Shown here one piece after another: positions 1 through 7,800 of a stretch of 10,694 nucleotides of DNA. The translations under genes were made by a program, and so were the position numbers. This DNA is from an uncultured Azohydromonas sp. Lineage in GTDB: Bacteria > Pseudomonadota > Gammaproteobacteria > Burkholderiales > Burkholderiaceae_C. The notes under the pieces are model-generated. The model saw only the letters and a program-made list of their open reading frames with translations, did no database searches and had not been told where the DNA came from. The first letter of the stretch is position 1; each line of letters opens with the position of its first letter. The DNA lies in assembly GCF_937926365.1 (NCBI RefSeq), contig NZ_CALAOH010000102.1:1-10694 (forward strand), read 5' to 3'.

Positions 1-1734
1 CGCGGCGAGCTCATCGCCTGCACCGCGTGCGCGGCGGCCGACCCCGAAGCGCCGCCACAGCTCTGGATCCTCGACCCGGCCCCGGACGGCGCCGCGCCGC
101 GCGCGCTGGCATGCGTGCCCACCGGCGTGCACGCACCGCGCTGGCTGCCTGACGGGCGGCGGCTGCTGGCCGTCTCGCGCGTGTGGCCGGGCCTGGACGA
201 CGCTCCGGCCCAGGCTCGGCGGCTGCGCCAGCTGCAGCGCCACCAGCGCGACGGCGTGCGCATCGAGGACGACGCCGAGCGGCGCGTGGCGCACCTGCTG
301 CTGCTGGACCTGGACGGCGGCGTGCGCGACCTCTTCGCCGGCCTGCCCTGCGCGCTGGACGACACGGCCGAGGCCTTCGACCTCTCCCCGGACGGCCGGC
401 GCGTGGTCTTCGCCTGCGCCCCGCAGACGCCCGGCGGGCCGCGCGCGCTGGCGGCGCTGGACATCGAGTCCGGCGCGCTGCGCTGGCTGGTGCGCGACGC
501 GGCCTGGGACTGCTTCTCCCCGCGCTGGGCACCGCCCGCGGCGCTGGACGGCGGACGCCTGGCCTTCCTGGCGCGCCACGTCGGCCTCAAGCACAACCAG
601 CCCGCGCAGCTCGCGCTGTGGGAGGCGCAGACGGGGACCTGGTCGGTGCTCAGCGGCGCCTGGGACCACGAGGTCCTGGCTCCGCTGCGCTGGGAGGAGG
701 ACGGCCTGGCGCTGCTGCTGCGCGCGCGCCAGCACGGCCGCCAGCACCTGTGGCGCTTCGACGTGGCGGACCGCCGCGCTGAATTACTGGTGCGCGGCGG
801 CTGGATGCGCGCCTTCGACAAGACCGCCGGCACGCTGGTGACGGTGGCCGACGCGCTGGAGCATCCCGCGCGCGTGCATGTGCACCTGCCCGGCCGCCCG
901 CCGTTGCGCGTGGAGCGCTTCAACGACGCGCGCCTGGCCGGCGTCGAAGCGGGCGTGGCGGAGGCCGTGACGCTGCAGGGCGCGCAGGACGAGGACTTCC
1001 AGCTTTGGCTGCACTACCCGCCGGGCTTTGACGCGACCCGGCGCTACCCGGTGCTGCAACTGCTGCCCGATGGGCCGCAGGGTGGCGCGGGCGAGCGCTG
1101 GGACATGGTGCTGAACCCCTCGCTGCTGGCGGCGCAGGGCGACTGCGTGGTGGCGCTGGCCAACGTGCACGGCAGCGCGGGTTTCGGCTACGCCTTCCTG
1201 GACAGCATCAGCCACCGCTGGGGTGAGCTGGAGCTGCAGGACCTGGAGACCGCCACCGCCTGGCTGCAGCGCCAGCCCTGGGCCGACGCGCGGCGGCTCT
1301 TCGCCGCCGGCAGCGGCTATGGCGGCTTCCTGGCCGCGTGGCTCAACGCGCGGCGCTCGCCGCACGCGGCGCTGGCCTGCCTGGGCGGCGTGTTCGACTG
1401 GGACTCGATGCTCGCCAGCAGCGCCTGGCCGCAGCTCACGCGGGCGCTGGGCGCGCTGCCCTGGGCCAACCCCGAGCGGCTGCTCATCGCCAGCCCGCAG
1501 GCCAGCGCCGAGGCCATGCGCACGCCCACGCTGATCGTGCATGCCGCGCGCGACGCGCGCGTGCCGCTGCAGCAGGCGCTGGCGCACCACCACGCGCTGC
1601 AGGCGCTGGAAGTGCCGTCGCGGCTGCTGTGCCTGGACGCCGCCGACCTGCGCCGCCCGCGCCATGCGCGCCGCGTGCTGGCGGAGCTGCTGCGCTGGTT
1701 CCGCCGCCACGATCCCGGCGCGCCCACGCGCTGA
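1..1734 (+). CDS. S9-family (prolyl oligopeptidase-like) protein, 5'-truncated, probable pseudoenzyme
   Basis: The frame is open from base 1, so the true start lies upstream; 577 residues are visible. The N-terminal half has the beta-propeller look of S9 peptidases, with repeated strands such as LSPDGRRVVFA and WLPDGRRLLAV. The C-terminal half is an alpha/beta-hydrolase domain: YPPGFD...RYPVLQL, then NVHGSAGFGYAF (family NxRGSxGYGxxF), then GSGYGGF (family GGSYGGY), then HAARDARVP (family HGxxDxRVP). Active S9 enzymes cleave peptides with a Ser-Asp-His triad. Here the residue before Tyr in GSGYGG is Gly (1315-1317) where the nucleophile Ser should be. The Asp is kept (1552-1554). The expected His position, aligned through RRP, is Ala (1642-1644). 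The usual HGGP motif reads PDGP (1066-1077). I infer the fold is kept but protease activity is probably lost. The fold assignment is firm; loss of activity is likely but rests on by-eye alignment. The VWA gene follows 79 bp downstream, so co-transcription is possible. Confidence 0.88.
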   Translation, partial: RGELIACTACAAADPEAPPQLWILDPAPDGAAPRALACVPTGVHAPRWLPDGRRLLAVSRVWPGLDDAPAQARRLRQLQRHQRDGVRIEDDAERRVAHLLLLDLDGGVRDLFAGLPCALDDTAEAFDLSPDGRRVVFACAPQTPGGPRALAALDIESGALRWLVRDAAWDCFSPRWAPPAALDGGRLAFLARHVGLKHNQPAQLALWEAQTGTWSVLSGAWDHEVLAPLRWEEDGLALLLRARQHGRQHLWRFDVADRRAELLVRGGWMRAFDKTAGTLVTVADALEHPARVHVHLPGRPPLRVERFNDARLAGVEAGVAEAVTLQGAQDEDFQLWLHYPPGFDATRRYPVLQLLPDGPQGGAGERWDMVLNPSLLAAQGDCVVALANVHGSAGFGYAFLDSISHRWGELELQDLETATAWLQRQPWADARRLFAAGSGYGGFLAAWLNARRSPHAALACLGGVFDWDSMLASSAWPQLTRALGALPWANPERLLIASPQASAEAMRTPTLIVHAARDARVPLQQALAHHHALQALEVPSRLLCLDAADLRRPRHARRVLAELLRWFRRHDPGAPTR

Positions 1735-1767
1735 AGCCGGTGCGCGGCACCGCGCACAATCCAAGGA

Positions 1768-1791
1768 CCGGGGGGCGGATGCTTCCCCCGG
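1768..1791. other. Inverted repeat between S9-like gene and VWA gene
   Basis: CCGGGGG (1768-1774) and CCCCCGG (1785-1791) are perfect 7-bp arms around a 10-nt loop, inside the 79-bp gap between the S9-like stop and the VWA start. No T-run follows, so it is not a standard intrinsic terminator. It could be a weak attenuator, a transcript-stabilising hairpin or chance in GC-rich DNA. Just upstream, CACAAT (1755-1760) vaguely resembles a -10 box, but no convincing -35 was found. Only a weak ribosome-binding site (GAGA, 1804-1807) precedes the VWA ATG. Confidence 0.35.
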
Positions 1792-1813
1792 CTGCAGCCC
1801 TGCGAGACCGCCC

Positions 1814-2980
1814 ATGCTCATCGACTTCTTCTACAGCCTGCGCAAGGCGCGGCTGCCGGTGTCCCTCAAGGAGTTCCTCACGCTGCTCGAAGGGCTCAAG
1901 GCGGGCGTGATCGGCCCCTCGGTGGACGAGTTCTACCAATTCGCCCGTCTCGCGCTGGTCAAGGACGAGACGCTCTACGACCGCTTCGACCGCGCCTTCG
2001 GCGCCTACTTCAAGGGCGTGGAGCAGATCGACGTGGCGCTGGAGCTGCCCGAGGACTGGCTGCGCCGCACGCTGGAGCGCGAGTTCACGGACGAGCAGCG
2101 CGCCGCGCTGGAGGCCATGGACTGGGACGAGCTGATGCAGACGCTGCAAAAGCGCCTGGAGGAGCAGAAGGAGCGCCACGAGGGCGGCTCCAAGTGGATC
2201 GGCACCAACGGCACGTCGCCCTTCGGCCATGGCGGCGTGAACCCGCGCGGCGTGCGCATCGGCGGCCCTGGCCGGGAGAAGAGCGCGGTGAAGGTGTGGG
2301 AGCGCCGCGCCTTCAAGGACTACGACGACGCCGCCGAGCTCGGCTCCCGCGCCATCCAGCTCGCGCTGCGGCGGCTGCGCCGCTTCGCGCGCGAGGGCGC
2401 CGCGGAGGAGCTGGACCTGGACACCACCATCCACGCCACGGCGGCCAATGCCGGGCTGCTGGACATCCGCTTCGTCCCGGAGCGCCACAACAAGGTGAAG
2501 CTGCTGCTGCTGATGGACGTGGGCGGCTCCATGGACGAGCACGTCAAGGCGGTGGAGCAGCTCTTCAGCGCGGTGCGCAGCGAGTTCAAGCACCTGGAGT
2601 TCTATTACTTCCACAACTGCGTCTACGACTTCGTGTGGAAGCACAACCGCCGCCGCCATGCCGAGCGCACGTCCACCTGGGACCTCATGCGCACCTACAA
2701 CAAGGACTACCGGCTGGTGTTCGTGGGCGACGCGACCATGAGCCCCTATGAAATCCTGCAGCCCGGCGGCAGCGTGGAGTACCACAACGAGGAGCCCGGC
2801 GCCGAGTGGCTGCAGCGCCTGGCGCACCACTATCCGCACTGCGCCTGGATCAACCCGGAGCCGCAGGGACTGTGGCAGTACCGACAGAGCATCGCGCTGG
2901 TGCAGCAGATCCTGGGGCCGCGCATGTTCCCGCTCACGCTGGCCGGCCTGGAAGGGGCGATGCGGCTGCTGAGCAAATGA
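1814..2980 (+). CDS. CoxE-like VWA-domain protein
   Basis: A 388-residue protein starting MLIDFFYSLRKARLPVS. The start is the only ATG that gives this conserved N-terminus. A helical N-terminal region (about 1-120), ending in the charged helix LQKRLEEQKER, leads into a Gly-rich conserved stretch SKWIGTNGTSPFGHGG (126-141). The VWA domain is roughly 225-388, with the metal-site (MIDAS) strand LLLLMDVGGSM (D235, G237, S239), a possible MIDAS Thr near 286-288 and VGDATMS (D306). The first Ser of the usual DxSxS is Gly. No signal peptide or membrane segment is seen, so it is expected to be cytoplasmic. Proteins of this CoxE-like type are usually encoded beside a MoxR AAA+ ATPase and are thought to act as its substrate-engaging or remodelling partner; no MoxR gene is in this window. 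The stop codon overlaps the tamA start (ATGA), which implies translational coupling. The family call is firm; the cellular role is unknown. Confidence 0.9.
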   Translation: MLIDFFYSLRKARLPVSLKEFLTLLEGLKAGVIGPSVDEFYQFARLALVKDETLYDRFDRAFGAYFKGVEQIDVALELPEDWLRRTLEREFTDEQRAALEAMDWDELMQTLQKRLEEQKERHEGGSKWIGTNGTSPFGHGGVNPRGVRIGGPGREKSAVKVWERRAFKDYDDAAELGSRAIQLALRRLRRFAREGAAEELDLDTTIHATAANAGLLDIRFVPERHNKVKLLLLMDVGGSMDEHVKAVEQLFSAVRSEFKHLEFYYFHNCVYDFVWKHNRRRHAERTSTWDLMRTYNKDYRLVFVGDATMSPYEILQPGGSVEYHNEEPGAEWLQRLAHHYPHCAWINPEPQGLWQYRQSIALVQQILGPRMFPLTLAGLEGAMRLLSK

Positions 2981-4863
2981 CGGCCCGGCGCGGGGCCCTC
3001 CACCACCCCATCGGCCGGCACGGGATGCCGGCGCTGGCTTGGGCGCTGTGGCTGCTGCTGGCGCCGGCGCTGCTGGGCGGCTGCGCGCTGCTGCGCCCCG
3101 AGCAGGCTGATGCGGACACGCCCGCCGCCGCCGAGGCGCCGCGGCCCCTGCCCTACGCGCTGCGCGTCGAGGTGGCCGACCAGGAGCTGCGCACCCTGCT
3201 GCTGGAGCACCTGGACCTGGCGCGGCTGCGCAGCGTGGCGCCGCAGGCCGACATCGACGACAGCGAGCTCACGCGGCTGGTGGCCGCCGCGCCCGCGCAG
3301 GTGCGCGCGCTGCTGGAGACCGAGGGCTATTTCAATGCGCAGGTGCGGCTGCGGCGCGAGGCGGGAGCGCCGCCGGTGGTGGTGCTGCAGGTCGATCCGG
3401 GCCCGCGCACGCGCGTGGCGCGGCTGGACCTGCGTTTCACGGGCGCCCTGGAGCGCGCGCAGGCCTCGGGCGACGCCAACGCGCGCAGGCTGGAGCGGCG
3501 GCTGCGCCGGCGCTGGCCGCTGGACGAGGGCGAGCCCTTCCGCAACGCCGACTGGGCCGAGGGCAAAAGCGCCCTGCTGGCGCAACTGCGCGCCGAGGGC
3601 TACGCGCAAGCCGCGCTGGCGGACAGCGCCGCGCAGGTGGACGCGGCGACCAACGAGGCGCGGCTGTCGCTGGTGGCTGACAGCGGCGCGCTGTTCCGCA
3701 CCGGCGCGCTGCGCATCGAGGGGCTGGAGCGCCAGGACGAGCGCGCGGTGCGCCACCTGGCCGGCTTCCATCCCGGCACGCCGGCCAGCGAGACGCTGCT
3801 GCTGGACTACCAGGAGCGGCTGCTGCTCTCCGGCCTCTACGACCGGGCCACCGTCACCCTGGACACCGGCGGCGACCCGGCGGCGGCGCCGGTGGTGGTG
3901 CAGCTGCATGAGCTGCCGCTGCAGCAGGCCAGCTTCGCGCTGGGCGTGGACGCCAACACCGGCGTGCGTGCCGGCGTCGAGCACTGGCACCGGCGCGCCT
4001 TCGGTTGGGCCGCCACGGCGCGCAACAAGATCGAGGCCGCGCAGCTGCGCCAGGCCTGGGAGGGCGAGCTGGCCTCGCACCACCTGGAGGGCATGCACCG
4101 CAACCTGGTGAGCGCGCAGGCCGAGCGGCTGGAATCGGAGACCGACGTGGTGAGCTCGCTGCGCCTGCGCCTGGGGCGCGACCAGAACACCCCGCGGGCG
4201 GACCGCTTCACCTTCGTCGAGCTCGAAAGCTCCGACCAGCGGCCGGATGACCCCACGCTGCCGGGTGAGCGCACCGAGGCGCTGTCACTGAACCACCACA
4301 TCGTGCTGCGCCGGCTCAATGACCGGCTGCTGCCCACGCGCGGCTGGACACTGTCGCTGCAAACCGGCGTGGGCCAAGCGCGCAGCGGCGACGCGGCCAG
4401 TGGCCCCTTCGCGCGGCTGTACGGGCGGCTCACGCTGTACCGCCCGCTGGGCAACCGCTGGTTCGGCCAGGGCCGGGTGGAGCTGGGACAGGTGTTCATG
4501 CGCGACAGCGTGCAGGTGCCGGAGTCGCAGCAGTTCCGTGCCGGGGGCGAGCAGTCGGTGCGCGGCTACCGCTACCGCTCGCTGGCGCCGACGGTCAACG
4601 GCACGGTCACCAGCGGCAACGTGCTCTTCACCGCCAGCGCCGAGGTGGCGCACCCGCTGTCGCCGGAGCTGCCCGCGCTGTGGGGCGCGCTGTTCGTGGA
4701 CGTGGGCCAGGCGGCGCAGCGCTGGAGCGATCTCAGCCCCGTGTGGGGCCCGGGCGTGGGGCTGCGCTACCGCAGCCCCGTGGGCCCGGTGCAGCTGGAC
4801 CTGGCCTACGGCACGGCGGCGCGCAAGGCGCGGCTGCATCTGAGCGTGGGGGTGACGTTTTGA
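2977..4863 (+). CDS. tamA: TamA, Omp85-family outer-membrane assembly factor
   Basis: A 628-residue protein. TamA is the outer-membrane barrel of the translocation and assembly module and works with TamB in outer-membrane protein insertion. The start at 2977 overlaps the VWA stop by ATGA. It gives a signal peptide with positive n-region charges (R4, R5, R14) and a hydrophobic core ending LLGGC (C36), a lipobox-like site. A start at 3025 would lack those charges, so 2977 is preferred although no clear ribosome-binding site is visible. Approximate POTRA domains are 60-140, 145-238 and 240-312; typical pieces are TEGYFNAQV, RAEGYAQAAL, LRIEGLERQDE and LLLSGLYDRATV. The 16-strand-type barrel is about 315-628, with the Omp85 loop-6 motif VRGY at 528-531 and a C-terminal beta-signal ending LSVGVTF with terminal Phe. 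Length is near the E. coli protein (about 577 residues). tamB follows with a 4-bp overlap. BamA is unlikely because only three POTRAs are present and tamB is adjacent. Confidence 0.93.
   Translation: MTARRGALHHPIGRHGMPALAWALWLLLAPALLGGCALLRPEQADADTPAAAEAPRPLPYALRVEVADQELRTLLLEHLDLARLRSVAPQADIDDSELTRLVAAAPAQVRALLETEGYFNAQVRLRREAGAPPVVVLQVDPGPRTRVARLDLRFTGALERAQASGDANARRLERRLRRRWPLDEGEPFRNADWAEGKSALLAQLRAEGYAQAALADSAAQVDAATNEARLSLVADSGALFRTGALRIEGLERQDERAVRHLAGFHPGTPASETLLLDYQERLLLSGLYDRATVTLDTGGDPAAAPVVVQLHELPLQQASFALGVDANTGVRAGVEHWHRRAFGWAATARNKIEAAQLRQAWEGELASHHLEGMHRNLVSAQAERLESETDVVSSLRLRLGRDQNTPRADRFTFVELESSDQRPDDPTLPGERTEALSLNHHIVLRRLNDRLLPTRGWTLSLQTGVGQARSGDAASGPFARLYGRLTLYRPLGNRWFGQGRVELGQVFMRDSVQVPESQQFRAGGEQSVRGYRYRSLAPTVNGTVTSGNVLFTASAEVAHPLSPELPALWGALFVDVGQAAQRWSDLSPVWGPGVGLRYRSPVGPVQLDLAYGTAARKARLHLSVGVTF
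4848..4855 (+). promoter_or_regulatory. Ribosome-binding site for tamB
   Basis: GGGGGTGA lies inside the 3' end of tamA, with its G-rich core 7 nt before the TTG at 4860. It matches the anti-Shine-Dalgarno well and supports choosing this TTG, since no in-frame ATG or GTG exists near the N-terminal membrane segment. Confidence 0.6.
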
Positions 4864-7800
4864 GCATCGACCCGCCCCCGCCGGCGGTGCCGCCGCCGCG
4901 CCCGCGCCGGCGCCGGTGGCCCGCTCTGTTGCTCGCGCTGGCGCTGCTGCTGGCCGGCAGCGGTGCGGCGCTGTGGTGGGCGCTGTCACCGGCCGGGCTG
5001 GCATGGTGGCTGCCGCGCGCGGGCGTCCAGGTTTCGGGGCTGCGCGGCGGGCTGCAGGGCGGCGCGCTGGCCTTCGACACGCTGCGCTGGCAGGGCGATG
5101 GCGGCGCGCGGCTGGAGATCGACGCGTTCAACCTGGACGAGCTGCGCTGGGAGCCGTGGGCCAGCGGCGGCGGCTGGCTCGGCCTCAGGCTGCAGGCACC
5201 GCGGGCGGCGCGCGTGGCATGGATCTCCGGGACGGACGACGCCCCGCCCTCCCCCCGTACCGCACCGCGTTCGCTGCGGTTGCCGCTGCGGGTGCGCATC
5301 GAAGCGCTGCACGTCGGCACGCTGGCCGTGGACGCGCTCGCACCCCTGCGCGATCTGCAGCTCACGGCCGAGCTCGGCGCCCAGACCGGGCAGGTACACC
5401 GGCTGCATTCGCTGACGCTGCAGTGGCACCAGTTCCAGTTGCAGGCCAGCGGCCAGCTCGGCACGGTGGCGCCGCTGGCGCTGCAGGTACGAGCCCAGGC
5501 CACGACGCTGGCCGAGGTCCAGCCGGCCTGGCAGGCACAGCTCACGCTGGAAGGGACGCTGGCGCAGGCGGATCTGTCGGCCACGCTGCGCAGCCCGCCC
5601 GGCGCAGCGCCCTCCCCGGCGCCCGGCGCCCGGACCGCCACGCCCGCCAGCCTGGACGCGCAGGCGCGGCTGACACCCTTCGCGGACTGGCCGCTGCAGG
5701 CGCTGCAACTGCGCACCCAGGGCCTGGACCTCTCCGCCCTGGCGCCGTCGCTGCCGGCCACGAGCCTGACCGGCCACGCCGACCTGCAGGGCGGCACCGC
5801 CGGCACGCCGCTGCAGCTGGACCTGGCGCTGGACAACGCCCGCCCGGGCCGCTGGACGGAGGCGCATTTGCCCCTGCGCAGCGCCCAGCTCACCCTGGCC
5901 GCCCGGCCGCAGCGGCCCCACCTGCTGGAGCTGCAGGCCCTGGCCTTGGAGCTGGGCGATGACCGGGGCCGCGCCGGCAGCGTCAGCGGCAGCGGGCGCT
6001 GGGAAGGCGGCACCTTCGCGCTGGACACGCACGTACGGCAGCTGCAGCCGGGACGGCTGGATGCGCGGCTGCCCGCGCTGCGGCTGGATGGGCCGCTGGC
6101 GCTGCAGCTCCAGGGGTTCACTTTGCCCGGCTCGGCCGCCAGCCCGGCCACCGCCCCGGCTCCGCTGGAGCTGCGCCTGGACACCGACCTGCGCGGCCAG
6201 CAGGACGAGCGCCTGCCGGCGCGACTCCAGGCCGCGCTGCAGGCACGTCGCGAAGGCCCGGCCGAGGCCGCGCACTGGACGCTGGATGTGCAGGAGTTCG
6301 CCGCCCACGCCGGCAGCGCGCAGGCCCAGGTGCGGGGCCAGGTGGTGTTCGAGCCCTCCGGCGCTTGGCAGGCACGGAGCCAGGGGCAACTGAAAAGCTT
6401 CGACCCGACGGCTTGGTGGCCGGCCGCACCGGCCGACACCGTGCTCGACGGCGACTGGAACGCGCAGCTCTCCGCCCCCGCCGGCCAACCGCTGCCACAG
6501 GCGCTGCGCGGCCAGGCCGCGCTGTCGCTGCAGGGCCGGTTGGCGGCGGTGCCGCTGCAGGGACGCATGTCCTGGCGCGACGCCGGCGCCGGGCTGCAGG
6601 CGCAGGCGCGGCTGCAGTTGGGCGGCAACCGCATCGACCTGGACGGCCGCGCCGCCGGCAGCGCGGCGCCGCAGTGGAGCCTGGCCGTGGACGCGCCGGC
6701 GCTGCAGGCGCTGGCGCCGCTGGGGAAGCTGCATCCTGCCCTGCCCGCACTGTGGCCGCGCGAGGGCCGGCTCAGCGCCCAGGCAACGCTGCAAGCGCGC
6801 GGCTCCCGGGACTGGCGCAGCGAAGGCCGCCTGGAGACGGTGGGCCTGGGCGCGGGCCCCTGGCGGCTGGCGCAGGGCCAGGCGCGCTGGGCGCTGCAGG
6901 CGCCCGGCACGGGCGATGCGCCGCTGGCCCTGGCGCTGGACGCCACCGGGCTGCAGCAGGACGGCGCCGCGCGGCTGGAGCGGCTGCGCGCGCACCTCCA
7001 GGGGCGCTGGTCGGCGCACCAGGTCGAACTGGACGCCTCCAGCCCGCTGCGCCCGCCGGCCTGGGCCGACAGCCTCATCGGCCCCTCCAGCGGCACCGAG
7101 CTCACGCTGCGCGGCAGCGGCGCCTGGCAGGGCGGCGTGGCCGGGCGCTGGAACCTGCAGCTGCAGACGCTGCAGGCCCGCGCGCGCGGCGGCCGGGGCA
7201 CGCCCTGGCTGAGCACCACGCCGGTGCAGGCGCAGCTCACCTTCGACTCGGCGCTGCGCGGCGTGTCGCTCGCGCCCGGTGGCGTGGAGATGCTGGGCTT
7301 GGCGCTGCGCTGGTCGCAGCTGGACTGGAGCGCGCCCGCCACGCCCGATGCGCCGCCGCGGCTGCGGGTGCAGGCCGAGCTGCAGGCGCTGCGCGTGGCG
7401 CCCTGGCTGCAGCGGCTGCAGCCGGACTTCGGCTGGGGCGGCGACCTGGAGGTGGGCGGCCAGCTGCGCTTCGACAGCGCCGATGCGCAGGGCAGCGAGA
7501 TCGTCGTGGAACGGCGGCACGGCGACCTGCAGCGCAGCGACGAAATCGGCGGCGTGCAGGCTTTCGGGCTGAGCGAGCTGCGCTTGGCGCTGCAGGTGCA
7601 GGAGGGGCGCTGGACCTTCACGCAGGCGATGGCGGCGCGCCACTTCGGCGTGCTGGCCGGGGCGCAGGTGATTCAAAGCCGTCCGCGCGTGCCTTGGCCG
7701 GACCCGCAGGACCCGATGCAGGGCGTGCTGGAGCTGCGCGTGGACGACCTGGGCGTGTGGGCGCCCTGGGTGCCGCCGGGCTGGCGCCTGGGCGGACGGC

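Noticed and set aside
2806..2976. Upstream in-frame extension of tamA inside the VWA gene
   Set aside because: It lacks signal-peptide character and would overlap the VWA coding region extensively; the ATGA overlap start gives a proper signal peptide.
4733..7621. A 962-codon open frame on the minus strand opposite tamB
   Set aside because: Ser/Ala/Cys/Arg-rich shadow of tamB with no domain, and it overlaps the 3' end of tamA.
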